Notes: generated from the letters alone by a model not told the origin. DNA of 64,000 nt from Sinomicrobium sp. (GCA_029266035.1 JAJUFH010000010.1:24709-88708); one strand, 5' to 3'. Positions 36,187 through 45,233 are shown, numbered from the stretch's first letter. Made by a program: numbers and translations.

Positions 36187-37365
36187 TTATCCTGTAATCA
36201 CAGTTTTTGTTTTTTTGGCCATTTTCCTGTCCAGTACAAGTATACAGATAGAAACGGCAAATCCCGATATGGCCAGTCCAGCACCTACCCAGTCGGGGGA
36301 GGTGTAGGAGTAACCTGCTTGCAGCGGCAAACCGCCCAGATAGGCACCGACAGCATTTCCTATATTAAAAGCACCTTGCGTCAAAGATGATGCGAGCATT
36401 TCTGAGCCACGTGCGGCGCGTATCATCATCATCTGTATGGGAGAGGTAATCGAAAAGGCCAGAGTACCTACCACAAAGGTCATCAGTACTGCCGGAATTT
36501 TATAATGTGCTGCAAAGGTAAGAGTTACCAAGGCTATAGACATAGTTAGGAGCAGTACAGAGGTGGCATTGATGGGTGAAAACCGATCTGCCAGTCGCCC
36601 TCCAAATATATTTCCAAGGGTCATTCCCACTCCGGCTACCACCAGCAAATAAGTGATAGAATTGCTACTGAAGCCAGCTACATCGGTCAGTAAGGGTGCA
36701 ATATAGCTATACCATGCAAAAAAACCTCCTGTACCTATAGCCGTCAGCAAAATAATGAGCCAGGGTTTGAGGTGGGTAAAGAGTTTCAGCTCTTTTAGAA
36801 AGCCGGCAGAAGGTGCTGCGGGGAGATTGGGCAACCAAAAGCACAGGGCGAGGACAGTGATGATACCTATGCCCGAAACAATGACAAAGGTGTATCGCCA
36901 GTCGATATGATGCCCTATATAAGTGCCTAAGGGGACACCCAGTATATTGGCTATGGTGAGTCCTGCAAACATCATAGAAACCGCTCTGGCTTGCTTACCT
37001 TCCAGAGCCAGCCTTCCGGCAACTACAGCGCCAATACCGAAAAAGGCACCGTGGGGCAAACCAGACAAAAACCTTGTGGAGAGCAGGGTGTAGTAGTCGG
37101 GTGCAAATGCAGAAAGGAGATTGCCTACCGTAAAAAACAGCATAAGCGCCATAAGAATTTTTTTGGGAGGATACTTCCCTGCAATAGCGACCATTAAAGG
37201 AGCGCCTATTACCACGCCCAATGCATAGGAAGATATAAAATGCCCTGCCATCGGAATGCTGATATTCAACGATTTGGCGATATCGGGCAATATACCCATC
37301 ATCACAAATTCTGTCATTCCAATGCCAAAGCCTCCTATGGCGAGAGAAAGCAATTTTTTATTCAT
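36187..37365 (-). CDS. MFS transporter (AraJ/DHA1-like efflux permease)
   Basis: 392 residues from the ATG at 37365, with 12 hydrophobic helices. MNKKLLSLAIGGFGIGMTEF and MMGILPDIA are typical of the AraJ-like drug and sugar efflux group, as is LPHGAFFGIGAVVAGRLA. The substrate is unknown. The frame extends to 37404, but the extra residues are hydrophilic and unlike the family. A perfect -7 element at 37469-37476 would give a leader of about 100 bases. Confidence 0.88.
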   Translation of the reverse strand: MNKKLLSLAIGGFGIGMTEFVMMGILPDIAKSLNISIPMAGHFISSYALGVVIGAPLMVAIAGKYPPKKILMALMLFFTVGNLLSAFAPDYYTLLSTRFLSGLPHGAFFGIGAVVAGRLALEGKQARAVSMMFAGLTIANILGVPLGTYIGHHIDWRYTFVIVSGIGIITVLALCFWLPNLPAAPSAGFLKELKLFTHLKPWLIILLTAIGTGGFFAWYSYIAPLLTDVAGFSSNSITYLLVVAGVGMTLGNIFGGRLADRFSPINATSVLLLTMSIALVTLTFAAHYKIPAVLMTFVVGTLAFSITSPIQMMMIRAARGSEMLASSLTQGAFNIGNAVGAYLGGLPLQAGYSYTSPDWVGAGLAISGFAVSICILVLDRKMAKKTKTVITG

Positions 37366-37468
37366 AGTAACGCTATTTATTACTGTTGTAAAACATCGAG
37401 ACAACGTCTGAGCTGTCCTAAAAAGTTTTAAAGTTCTGTGGATGGTTAGCGATAATTGAAAGAAGCTG

Positions 37469-37476
37469 CAAAGTTA
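37469..37476 (-). promoter_or_regulatory. -7 promoter element TAACTTTG for the MFS gene
   Basis: Perfect TAnnTTTG on the reverse strand, 103 bases upstream of the ATG. Confidence 0.45.
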
Positions 37477-37645
37477 CAAATAGAATCGAACACTAGTGTA
37501 AACAATACAATAATTTTAATAGGAGATACTTTGTGTTTGTTTTTTTACATTGAACAAAAAAGCTGGAGAAAAGAGATCAGTGTGTCTCATCTTAGTACTG
37601 TTGCTTTCATTTTCGTTTTCCAAAAGATTGTTACGATACATTTTA

Positions 37646-37653
37646 TAAGTTTG
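37646..37653 (+). promoter_or_regulatory. -7 promoter element TAAGTTTG for the VOC gene
   Basis: Perfect TAnnTTTG 51 bases before the ATG at 37705. Confidence 0.4.
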
Positions 37654-37704
37654 TTGTGTTCTGTGACAATCAAACAAGTAGAGAAACTTCTAAAATGAAA
37701 AGAG

Positions 37705-38097
37705 ATGAAAGCCGTTCAATTCAGAATTGCAAGACCCACCAATAAGCTTACGGAGGTCGTAAAATTTTATCAGCGAGGCTTGGGATTGGAAATGTTGGGG
37801 AAATTTGAGGGGCATTCCGGTTACGACGGAGTTATGTTGGGCATGCCCGACAAGACTTATCATTTAGAATTCACTCAACATATGGACAAAGCTCCTCTGC
37901 CTGAGCCCACAAAAGAAAATTTAATAGTTTTTTATTACGATAGCTCAGAAGAATATCGAAGAGCTAATGAGCGAATGCAAAGAATAGGGATAACGCCTGT
38001 CGAACCTGAAAACCCCTATTGGATAGGTAAAAGCCAAACCTATGAAGATCCAGATGGTTGGAGGATTGTTTTGTTCAACGGTGTTTACGAGCCATAG
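37705..38097 (+). CDS. VOC family protein (glyoxalase/bleomycin-resistance fold)
   Basis: 130 residues in one VOC module pair: IARPTNKLTEVVKFYQRGLGLEML at the start, HLEFTQH in the middle, and the typical ending YEDPDGWRIVLFNG. The metal-binding positions look like His in HLEFTQH and Glu or Asp near the end, but a substrate cannot be given. Single gene, divergent from the MFS permease. Confidence 0.88.
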   Translation: MKAVQFRIARPTNKLTEVVKFYQRGLGLEMLGKFEGHSGYDGVMLGMPDKTYHLEFTQHMDKAPLPEPTKENLIVFYYDSSEEYRRANERMQRIGITPVEPENPYWIGKSQTYEDPDGWRIVLFNGVYEP

Positions 38098-38126
38098 TTT
38101 TGCATAAGCCAGGTATTAAAAAGCCT

Positions 38127-39146
38127 TTACAAAGCTGATTTAAACTGGTCGAGGAAGCGAATATCGTTTTCGCTAAGCATTCTGATATCCGGAATTTGGT
38201 GTAGCAGCAGAGCGATGCGATCGATCCCCATACCAAAGGCAAATCCGGAGTATTCTGTGGGGTCTATTCCGCAGTTTTGCAATACGTTGGGGTCTACCAT
38301 ACCACAGCCCATGATCTCCAACCATCCCGTACCCTTGGTCATTTTGTAGTCGGTTTCTGTTTCCAATCCCCAGTACACATCTACTTCGGCACTTGGCTCG
38401 GTAAAGGGAAAGTACGAAGGACGGAGTCTGATCTGTGATTTTCCGAACATTTCCGTGGTAAAGTATTGAAGAGTTTGCTTGAGGTCGGCAAAGGAGACGC
38501 CTTTGTCTATATACAAACCTTCTACCTGATGAAAAAAGCAATGCGACCTTGCCGAGATTGCTTCGTTGCGGTATACTCGTCCTGGCGATATAGTCCGGAT
38601 GGGTGGTTTATTTTCCTCCATATAGCGCACCTGTACCGACGAGGTATGCGTGCGCAAAAGGATATCGGGATCGGTTTGGATAAAGAAGGTGTCTTGCATA
38701 TCCCTAGCCGGGTGATATTCCGGTAGGTTGAGCGCGGTAAAATTGTGCCAGTCGTCTTCTATTTCAGGACCCTCCGACACGTTAAATCCAATGCGGGAAA
38801 AAATATCTATAATTTGGTTTTTAACAATAGAGATGGGGTGCCTGGCACCTATGGGAGGGGCGGCCGCCGGTCGAGTAAGGTCGCCGTAAACACTAGCCGA
38901 AGAAGTCTTGTTTTCTATGGCTTCCTTGAGTTCATTTACCTTGTCTTGTGCAGCGATCTTTAGCTGGTTGACCACCTGTCCGAACTCCTTTTTCTGTTCG
39001 TTGGGAACACTCTTGAATTCGGTAAAAAAATCGTTTAAAACACCTTTTTTACCGAGGTATTTTATGCGAAAAGCTTCTATTTCCGAAGCGTCTTCAGAGT
39101 TAAATTGTCCTACAAGGGCGATGTGTTCCTTTATCTTCTCTATCAT
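38127..39146 (-). CDS. pheS: Phenylalanyl-tRNA synthetase subunit alpha
   Basis: 339 residues. The N-terminal coiled-coil tRNA-binding arm is followed by the class II core: [19 protein letters not shown], motif 2 [22 protein letters not shown], and motif 3 [22 protein letters not shown]. It pairs with a PheT subunit encoded elsewhere to charge tRNA-Phe. A perfect -7 element lies 22 bases upstream. Confidence 0.97.
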   Translation of the reverse strand: MIEKIKEHIALVGQFNSEDASEIEAFRIKYLGKKGVLNDFFTEFKSVPNEQKKEFGQVVNQLKIAAQDKVNELKEAIENKTSSASVYGDLTRPAAAPPIGARHPISIVKNQIIDIFSRIGFNVSEGPEIEDDWHNFTALNLPEYHPARDMQDTFFIQTDPDILLRTHTSSVQVRYMEENKPPIRTISPGRVYRNEAISARSHCFFHQVEGLYIDKGVSFADLKQTLQYFTTEMFGKSQIRLRPSYFPFTEPSAEVDVYWGLETETDYKMTKGTGWLEIMGCGMVDPNVLQNCGIDPTEYSGFAFGMGIDRIALLLHQIPDIRMLSENDIRFLDQFKSAL

Positions 39147-39168
39147 GGAGCTATTGTTGTTTTCAGGG

Positions 39169-39176
39169 CAAATTTA
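39169..39176 (-). promoter_or_regulatory. -7 promoter element TAAATTTG for pheS
   Basis: Perfect TAnnTTTG on the reverse strand, 22 bases before the pheS ATG. Confidence 0.6.
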
Positions 39177-39188
39177 CCTTTTTTTTGA

Positions 39189-39545
39189 CTATTCGATAAA
39201 TTCTTTTTCTATAAAATAGTTTACAATAGCCTCTTTCATCAATACCGATTGTTCTCCGGCCTTTAGGTGAGGTAATTGTTCTTTGATTTTATAGTGTGGC
39301 CATCCGTCGGCATCGATAAAGTCGAACTCGTAATAGCCATACGGCTCTAGAAGCCTACAAATTGCGATGTGCATCAGGTTTATCTTGTCGTCTTTCTTAA
39401 ATTTTCTATTCAGTTGCCCGAGCTCCTGTACACCTATCAGGTAAATAACCGAGTCGAGATCGAGCTTGTCTCCGTCGGCAAACTTGTCAGACAACCTTTG
39501 GATAAGGATGTCCCATCGCTCTTTTAGTTTTTCGTCTCTTGACAT
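39189..39545 (-). CDS. Conserved hypothetical protein
   Basis: 118 residues, soluble, with an acidic and helical N-terminal half (KLKERWDILIQRLSDKFADGDKLDLDSVIYLIGVQELG) and a region PYGYYEFDFIDADGWPHYK. I believe it is conserved in flavobacteria but know no function. A perfect -7 element lies 19 bases before the ATG. The next gene in the same direction is pheS, 42 bases on, which has its own promoter element. Confidence 0.72.
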   Translation of the reverse strand: MSRDEKLKERWDILIQRLSDKFADGDKLDLDSVIYLIGVQELGQLNRKFKKDDKINLMHIAICRLLEPYGYYEFDFIDADGWPHYKIKEQLPHLKAGEQSVLMKEAIVNYFIEKEFIE

Positions 39546-39564
39546 AATTAAGTCTTAAAAAGGA

Positions 39565-39572
39565 CAAAGTTA
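39565..39572 (-). promoter_or_regulatory. -7 promoter element TAACTTTG for the conserved hypothetical gene
   Basis: Perfect TAnnTTTG on the reverse strand, 19 bases upstream of the ATG at 39545. Confidence 0.5.
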
Positions 39573-39626
39573 CAAATAGAACTCGTGACGAGTATCCAGG
39601 AGTTGTAAAATCATAGTTTATTTGCA

Positions 39627-39634
39627 TATATTTG
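39627..39634 (+). promoter_or_regulatory. -7 promoter element TATATTTG for the CvpA gene
   Basis: Perfect TAnnTTTG 18 bases before the ATG at 39653. It overlaps a TTG codon that would otherwise extend the frame. Confidence 0.6.
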
Positions 39635-39652
39635 ATTGTATTAACAGAGTAT

Positions 39653-40165
39653 ATGAATTATTTAGATATCGCTATAAGTGTACTGCTGGTGTTTGGTGTG
39701 ATCAGAGGGCTCTACAAGGGGCTTTTTGTAGAAATAGCATCCTTAGTAGCATTGATACTCGGAATATATTGCGCCATTCACTTTGCCTACGAATTAGGCG
39801 ACTATATGACAGGATATCTCGATTGGGAGCTGCGGTATCTAAACCTGATGGCTTTTATTCTGATTTTTTGCGGGGTGATAGTAGCAGTATCTCTAGCGGG
39901 AAAACTATTGACAAAAATTGCGAGCTTTGCCGCTTTGGGGTTGCTCAATCGTATTCTCGGAGGCCTGTTCGGAGGCCTGAAAATAGTGGTGATACTCGCG
40001 GCAATCTTCATTTTTTTTGAAGCCACAAACAATGTGATGAGCTTTGTCAGCGCTCATAAAAAGCAAAACTCGGTGTTGTACGGTCCGGTAAAACAACTGG
40101 GGGAAACAATGTTTTCCTTGGTGTTGAAAGAAGGAGACAAGCCTTTGTGGGAAGACAAAAACTAA
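39653..40165 (+). CDS. CvpA family membrane protein
   Basis: 170 residues from the ATG at 39653 with four membrane helices. It begins MNYLDIAISVLLVFGVIRGLYKGLFVE, the CvpA pattern, then has FGGLKIVVILAAIFIFF near the last helix. CvpA proteins are inner-membrane proteins linked to colicin V production in E. coli and to envelope homeostasis more widely. Single gene. Confidence 0.88.
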   Translation: MNYLDIAISVLLVFGVIRGLYKGLFVEIASLVALILGIYCAIHFAYELGDYMTGYLDWELRYLNLMAFILIFCGVIVAVSLAGKLLTKIASFAALGLLNRILGGLFGGLKIVVILAAIFIFFEATNNVMSFVSAHKKQNSVLYGPVKQLGETMFSLVLKEGDKPLWEDKN

Positions 40166-40279
40166 CCGAATATTACTCGCCAACGCTTGTCGGTATATAC
40201 TGAAATAAATTTGAGAGATTACTCAATCAAGGAATTAAATTTTTTATATTTATAGACCGAAATATAAATCATATCAACA

Positions 40280-41122
40280 ATGAAAAAATTGCATTTATTA
40301 GCTTTGACTTTTATGTGTTTTGCTTTGTCGCCAACGGCTTCAGAGGCACAACTCCTAAAAAAATTAAAGAATAAGTTAGAGAAGAAGGCAGAGGAGGTTG
40401 TAAATAAAGAAGTGGATGGAGTGTTGGGAGATGATACGACTTCAGAAGAGGGCGTTAATGGTGAAAAGAGGTCTGAGGATCCTTTTAGTGCACTTCCGAA
40501 AACGGTATATGACTTTGTGTCTGGTGCCAAAGTTATTTTTGAGGACGATTTTTCGCAAGAAGCAGAAGGAAATATGGCTTCGCGGTGGACGAGCAACGGA
40601 ACGGGAACCGTAGAAACCGTAGATGGTGTACCTGGAAAATGGCTCAGGGTATATCCTGAAAACACCTACAAGATAAAAGATTTAATGCCTATGCCGGAAA
40701 ATTTCACCCTGGAATTTGACCTACTCACCCGAGCTGATAATTACAAAGATCTAGAAACTCCTGCCTTTGGTTTCGATTACAATAAGGGAGTGAGCAAGCA
40801 TTATTATTTGGCTGCCCAAAACCCGATAAATGCAGATCTCTCCTATCAGTTTGGAAATATAGAATTTACTAGTAAGGAAGTGGGAAGCGACAGAAAAAGA
40901 AGTGAAATGGATTTTCCTATGTCGTACTTTGTAAATGATGTTATAAAAGTACAGGTGCAGGTTGAAGCAAGCCGAATGAAGGTCTTTGCCAATAAGTACA
41001 AGATACTCGACACCGAGATGGTCGATCCACATTCTAAAAAATACTTTTATTTTGCTTCAGATGGCAATAAACATTCCAGAATGTATATCGGGAACGTACG
41101 TATAGCGGCTATTGTAAAATAG
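40280..41122 (+). CDS. Secreted hypothetical protein with lectin-like beta domain
   Basis: 280 residues: signal peptide (to about residue 23, SEAQ), a short lysine-rich helix (LLKKLKNKLEKKAEEVVNKE), an acidic linker, and from about residue 85 a beta-rich domain (VIFEDDFSQEAEGNMASRWT, FTLEFDLLTRADN) like a concanavalin/LamG-type jelly roll. From memory, similar N-terminal parts in Bacteroidota are joined to an OmpA domain; here the protein stops before one. TATATTTA about 30 bases upstream is close to a -7 element. The function is unknown. Confidence 0.78.
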   Translation: MKKLHLLALTFMCFALSPTASEAQLLKKLKNKLEKKAEEVVNKEVDGVLGDDTTSEEGVNGEKRSEDPFSALPKTVYDFVSGAKVIFEDDFSQEAEGNMASRWTSNGTGTVETVDGVPGKWLRVYPENTYKIKDLMPMPENFTLEFDLLTRADNYKDLETPAFGFDYNKGVSKHYYLAAQNPINADLSYQFGNIEFTSKEVGSDRKRSEMDFPMSYFVNDVIKVQVQVEASRMKVFANKYKILDTEMVDPHSKKYFYFASDGNKHSRMYIGNVRIAAIVK

Positions 41123-41142
41123 CCTTCTAAAAGCATAAGATT

Positions 41143-41177
41143 TAAAAAAAACCGCCCCGGTTATTTCCGGGACGGTT
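41143..41177 (-). terminator. Terminator after the carbonic anhydrase gene
   Basis: An 11-position stem (41150-41160 with 41167-41177, one mismatch) and a 6-base loop. The A run at 41144-41150 gives the T run on the reverse strand. It lies 21 bases past the carbonic anhydrase stop and also faces the converging gene at 41122. Confidence 0.85.
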
Positions 41178-41197
41178 GCTGTTTGGGCACGGGCAAA

Positions 41198-41836
41198 TCA
41201 GTCGTGTAATATTTCCCTGATAAATTCTACTTTCCCCGACGCTACGTCGTAATAGCCTCCGGCTATACCGATCTCTCCGGCTTTGAACATCTCTTTGAGT
41301 ACAGCGCTGCGTTTTAATATTTCATCCATAGTACGGATTACGTTGTGATGAGCAACGGCTTCTACAAACTCGGGAGCACCGGCATCTATTCCGGGGTTTT
41401 CCCGGCCTACCTCATCTACAGAGTTCTGCATCTTTTGGAGTAGCGCTGTAATATTTCCCATTTTTACATCCTTACAGGCGCTGGTTACAGCGCCACATTT
41501 GCTGTGGCCGAGCACTACGATCAGCTTTGAGCCTGCTACCTTGCAGGAATATTCCATACTTCCCAGAATATCTTCATTAATGATGTTGCCGGCAACGCGG
41601 GCGCTGAATATATCGCCCAGACCCTGGTCAAAAATAAGTTCGGCTGATGTTCGGCTATCTATACAGCTCAGAACAACAGCAAAAGGGAACTGGCCGTTTT
41701 TGGTGTCGTTTACCTGACTGAGCAGGTCGCGGTTCGCCCTGAGGTTCCAGACAAACCGCTGGTTACCTTCTTTGAGAAATTCTAAAGCCTTTGCAGGGGT
41801 TACGGTAGACTGGGTTTCTGCGGTATGTGCTTTCAT
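41198..41836 (-). CDS. Beta-class carbonic anhydrase
   Basis: 212 residues. The zinc site is complete: Cys58, Asp60 and Arg62 in SCIDSRTSAE, and His111 with Cys114 in GHSKCGAV. It interconverts carbon dioxide and bicarbonate. I see no signal peptide, so it should act in the cytoplasm. It starts 42 bases after the SulP gene, and together they look like a bicarbonate supply unit. A strong terminator follows. Confidence 0.95.
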   Translation of the reverse strand: MKAHTAETQSTVTPAKALEFLKEGNQRFVWNLRANRDLLSQVNDTKNGQFPFAVVLSCIDSRTSAELIFDQGLGDIFSARVAGNIINEDILGSMEYSCKVAGSKLIVVLGHSKCGAVTSACKDVKMGNITALLQKMQNSVDEVGRENPGIDAGAPEFVEAVAHHNVIRTMDEILKRSAVLKEMFKAGEIGIAGGYYDVASGKVEFIREILHD

Positions 41837-41878
41837 AGGTATATTGTTATGTGTTGTGGAATATGTTACTCTACTTTG

Positions 41879-43531
41879 TTATTTGTCATTGATTAATTCT
41901 GAGATTACCTCCTTGTGAGAAGTACTACCTTTTTTTGTGGTAGAAGACATGATATTGTGTTCTACGATAACCCTGTTCAGGGCGTCGTCGTTAATGTTAT
42001 CATTACCAATACGGTACGCATCCTTAAACCCGATCAATACCAGGTCAATGTTCTTTTCGGGAGCGGTAAATTCCTTAAACTCCTCTATAAGCGACAGTAT
42101 ATCGTGAGCGATGTATACCGTATCGGAGGCATCGATAACGACTTTCGATTTTTCCGGCAGATGGCTCAGGGTGAGTTTTATGGCTGCTTTGTTCAGGAAG
42201 GATATTTCCTGAGCCAGATCGATCCGGATTAGGTCTCCGCTCTCATATTTCTCCTTGCGGAAAAAATAAGCCCTCTTGATGTTCCCCCTGAGGATAAACA
42301 GCACGCTGATAAGCATTCCTAGAGCCACACCTTTCAATAGGTCGGCAAAGACTACCGCAATAAAGGTGATGATAAACGGAATAAACTGATATTTTCCCTT
42401 TTCCCAAAAGTGTCTGAAAACAGCGGGTTTGGCCAGCTTGTAACCGATGAGCAGCAATACAGCCGCAAGTGTGGCAAGGGGGATTTTGTTCAGTATTACA
42501 GGGATAGAGAGCACACAGGCCACCAGCAGTATACCGTGTATAATGGCCGACATCTTGCTTTTTGCCCCGGCGTTGATATTGGTAGATGTCCTGACGATGA
42601 CCGTGGTGATGGGAAGCCCTCCTATCAGTCCGCAAGCCACATTTCCCAACCCTTGTGCCTTCAGCTCCCTGTTTGCGCTGGCGTATCTCTTTAAGGGGTC
42701 GATACGTACCGAGGCCTCCAGGTTGAGCAAAGACTCAATAGAAGCAACAACGGCTATGGTAATGGCAGTGGTCCAGACCTCGGGGTTGGTAATGGCCCCG
42801 AAACTGGGTAGGGATATTATCCCTTGTAATTCTTCTATCGATTCGGGAACAGGTAGGTTTACAAGGTAATTGGAGGTCGTTGCAAGGCTGCTACCCGAAA
42901 GGATAAATATTTCGTTGAGCAGCGTTCCGGCAATAACAGCTACCAGTGCCCCGGGCAGCAACTTCAGTTTTTTCAGGACGGCTATTTTTTCCCAGGCGAT
43001 CAGAATCGCCAGTGAAACGGCGGTAATGATGATCACCCCAGGTTTTATATTGCCAAAAGAAGCGATGAGATCTGTAAAAATGGCCAGGCCCGATCCTATT
43101 TCTACATCAGACCCCAACGCCTTAGGAACCTGTTTGAGGAATATAATAGCCCCTATACCGGCGAGCATTCCCTCGATCACATTGGAAGGAAAGTAATTGG
43201 AAATGGTTCCGGCCTTGATAAGCCCGAGAACAACCTGAATAAGTCCGGCAAGAACTACGGCCATGAGGAAAACTTCAAAGGATCCTAGGTCGGTAATGGC
43301 TACGAGTACTATGGCCGTAAGCCCGGCCGCAGGGCCGGAAACACTTACGTGTGACTGGCTTAGGTAGCCTACAACAATACCCCCCACAATACCGGAAAGG
43401 ATTCCGGAGAACAGTGGGGCGCCCGATGCCATGGCAATGCCAAGGCATAAGGGTAATGCGACAAGAAACACAACAAGCCCTGCCGCAAAATCTGATTTCA
43501 GATTTGCGAATAACGATATCTTCTCTCTCAT
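41879..43531 (-). CDS. SulP family anion transporter with STAS domain (probable bicarbonate transporter)
   Basis: 550 residues. There are 12-14 helices with the SulP opening DFAAGLVVFLVALPLCLGIAMASG and the region SIESLLNLEASVRIDPLKRYASANRELKAQG split across two helices. A cytoplasmic STAS domain covers about residues 430-530 (VVIDASDTVYIAHDILSLIE). SulP proteins carry sulfate, bicarbonate and other anions. The carbonic anhydrase partner points to bicarbonate, as in BicA-like systems. First gene of the pair; the gap upstream holds two hairpins and no perfect -7 element. Confidence 0.88.
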   Translation of the reverse strand: MREKISLFANLKSDFAAGLVVFLVALPLCLGIAMASGAPLFSGILSGIVGGIVVGYLSQSHVSVSGPAAGLTAIVLVAITDLGSFEVFLMAVVLAGLIQVVLGLIKAGTISNYFPSNVIEGMLAGIGAIIFLKQVPKALGSDVEIGSGLAIFTDLIASFGNIKPGVIIITAVSLAILIAWEKIAVLKKLKLLPGALVAVIAGTLLNEIFILSGSSLATTSNYLVNLPVPESIEELQGIISLPSFGAITNPEVWTTAITIAVVASIESLLNLEASVRIDPLKRYASANRELKAQGLGNVACGLIGGLPITTVIVRTSTNINAGAKSKMSAIIHGILLVACVLSIPVILNKIPLATLAAVLLLIGYKLAKPAVFRHFWEKGKYQFIPFIITFIAVVFADLLKGVALGMLISVLFILRGNIKRAYFFRKEKYESGDLIRIDLAQEISFLNKAAIKLTLSHLPEKSKVVIDASDTVYIAHDILSLIEEFKEFTAPEKNIDLVLIGFKDAYRIGNDNINDDALNRVIVEHNIMSSTTKKGSTSHKEVISELINDK

Positions 43532-43644
43532 GAAAGTATTTTTTAAAATAAAACGATAATGTGATACTTACAGAACTTATGCAAGCAGATAGATAGAGTC
43601 CTCCAACTCGATACAAGCAGATTATTATATTTTTAAAAAAGTTT

Positions 43645-43694
43645 GTTTACCTGTTCTTTCAAGACAGTAAACACCCGTGTCGTGCAACACGACA
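43645..43694. repeat. Two adjacent hairpins between the SulP gene and a small membrane protein gene
   Basis: 43678-43694: TGTCGTG, CAA, CACGACA, a perfect 7-bp stem. 43645-43672: GTTTAC and downstream bases pair with GTAAAC over about 12 positions with two bulged bases. On the reverse strand the second hairpin is followed by AAACTTTTTT, so the pair might end transcription of the gene at 43754-44062. Confidence 0.6.
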
Positions 43695-43753
43695 GCATTG
43701 ATATGAGCAATAGAGGACAAGGAAAACTACGGTTGTAGTGTTTCCATAGAGAA

Positions 43754-44062
43754 TTAAGAAAATTCAGGGGGTGGACAGAATTTGTCTGCAAGCCAAGAAA
43801 GATGAAGGTTTTCTATATACACCATATTGCCTTTCTCCGACATAAAAAATGCCAGAAATGGAGTGTCGTACATACTTTTACCAATACGATCGTCCACAAC
43901 CTTGATGGTTTCCTTGGTCTCTTCTTCTGTAGCCGAATAGAACAGGGAAACATCTGCATCCTGTTCGATTATGATAATCACAGTAGGGGTAATGATAAAC
44001 AACCCGAAGATGACAATCAGGGAGATGGCGATGTTTTTGTATGTAGACTTTTTTAATCGCAA
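43754..44062 (-). CDS. Small single-pass membrane protein
   Basis: 102 residues from a TTG start at 44062. A basic N-terminus (LKKSTYKN) precedes one strong membrane helix (IAISLIVIFGLFIITPTVIIII), then an acidic, mostly helical exterior part. I do not recognise a family. The perfect -7 element TAATTTTG at 44094-44101 supports expression. No ATG is available in this frame between the preceding stop and 44062. Hairpins follow the gene about 60 bases on. Confidence 0.6.
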   Translation of the reverse strand: MRLKKSTYKNIAISLIVIFGLFIITPTVIIIIEQDADVSLFYSATEEETKETIKVVDDRIGKSMYDTPFLAFFMSEKGNMVYIENLHLSWLADKFCPPPEFS

Positions 44063-44093
44063 TAAAAAATAGCGGTATTACAATATACAACTA

Positions 44094-44101
44094 CAAAATT
44101 A
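44094..44101 (-). promoter_or_regulatory. -7 promoter element TAATTTTG for the small membrane protein
   Basis: Perfect TAnnTTTG on the reverse strand, 31 bases upstream of the TTG start at 44062. Confidence 0.45.
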
Positions 44102-44279
44102 CGAGTAAAATATTATTGTTTGTTAAGGAAAAATTAAAACTGGCCTATTCAGAAGCCTTTTTATTAATTTATCAAAATATTACGGGTGCTTTTATGAGAT
44201 TAATAATGCCTTTAACTTCAATTCAATATTCAATCTAAGAGAGATAGCGATTAGCGCGATTTATCCGAAACAGAAATTG

Positions 44280-44287
44280 TAAATTTG
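44280..44287 (+). promoter_or_regulatory. -7 promoter element TAAATTTG for the CDF gene
   Basis: Perfect TAnnTTTG 16 bases before the ATG at 44304. Confidence 0.6.
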
Positions 44288-44303
44288 TGAAAACACTGAG
44301 AGA

Positions 44304-45233
44304 ATGACCAGAGAAAAAACCGCTCTTAATGCTGTTTGGTTCAGCTTGCTGAGCAATGCTGCACTTGCTTTGATCAAAGGGATAAGCGGTATAGTAGGTA
44401 ATTCACACGCTCTTGTTGCCGATGCTATAGAGTCGACTGCCGATGTGTTTTCTTCCTTACTGGTTTTAGTGGGCTTGAAGTATGCCAATAGGCCGGCAGA
44501 TGAAAATCATCCATACGGACACGGAAAAGCGGAGCCCCTGCTCACATTTGTCGTTGTGGGGTTTTTAATGATTTCAGCCACTTTTATCGCTTATGAAAGT
44601 ATCAGGAATATAGGGCGACCACACGAATTGCCAAAACCTTTTACCCTGGTCGTACTGGGGGCTATTATTCTGTGGAAAGAAATATCCTATCGCATAGTGA
44701 TACGAAAGAGTCGCGATACCGGTAGCAGCTCGCTCAAAGCTGATGCCTGGCACCACAGAAGCGATGCCATTACCTCTGTGGCGGCATTTATAGGGATCTC
44801 TATAGCGCTTTTTCTAGGTGAAGGTTATGAGGCAGCAGACGATTGGGCGGCATTGTTGGCTTCGGCAGTTATAGTGTATAACGGATATCTTATTTTTCGT
44901 CCCGCATTAGGGGAGGTGATAGACGAGCAATTGTATGAAGATCGTATACAAAAGGTGAGAGAAATAGCCAGTAGAGTAGATGGAATAATGGGTACCGAAA
45001 AGTGTTATGTGCGGAAAACGGGAATGAAATACAATATAGACCTGCACGCTATAGTCGATGCAGAAATTAGCGTGAGAGAAGGGCATAAACTAGCTCACGA
45101 CCTAAAGAATGCCCTGCAAGAAGAAATGCCCGATACCGAACATATACTCATTCACATAGAACCTTATGAGGGAGAAGACCGTACTACAGAAACGATTTCT
45201 CCCTACAAGTTCAGTTCTCGCGAAGACTTATAA
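44304..45233 (+). CDS. Cation diffusion facilitator (CDF) family metal exporter
   Basis: 309 residues: six membrane helices and a cytoplasmic dimerisation domain with YNIDLHAIVDAEISVREGH and HILIHIEPYE. Metal site motifs are ADAIESTAD in helix 2 and HHRSD in helix 5. The helix 2 motif has Glu where many members have His (HS-x-x-D), so the metal preference may differ from plain zinc. CDF proteins export Zn, Fe, Mn, Co or similar ions by proton antiport. Its last six bases overlap the end of the convergent batE gene. Confidence 0.92.
   Translation: MTREKTALNAVWFSLLSNAALALIKGISGIVGNSHALVADAIESTADVFSSLLVLVGLKYANRPADENHPYGHGKAEPLLTFVVVGFLMISATFIAYESIRNIGRPHELPKPFTLVVLGAIILWKEISYRIVIRKSRDTGSSSLKADAWHHRSDAITSVAAFIGISIALFLGEGYEAADDWAALLASAVIVYNGYLIFRPALGEVIDEQLYEDRIQKVREIASRVDGIMGTEKCYVRKTGMKYNIDLHAIVDAEISVREGHKLAHDLKNALQEEMPDTEHILIHIEPYEGEDRTTETISPYKFSSREDL

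Larger units (their letters stand above)
37366..37704. other. Divergent intergenic region between the MFS and VOC genes
   Basis: About 340 bases with outward -7 elements: reverse at 37469-37476 for the MFS gene, forward at 37646-37653 for the VOC gene. An 80-codon forward frame at 37456-37698 spans the region but shows no protein character that I trust. Confidence 0.55.

Noticed and set aside
37456..37698. 80-codon forward frame between the MFS and VOC genes
   Set aside because: It spans both promoter elements of the divergent region and has no protein character that I trust.
42410..43196. Forward frames of 94-140 codons opposite the SulP gene
   Set aside because: Antisense shadows of a well-supported transporter gene.
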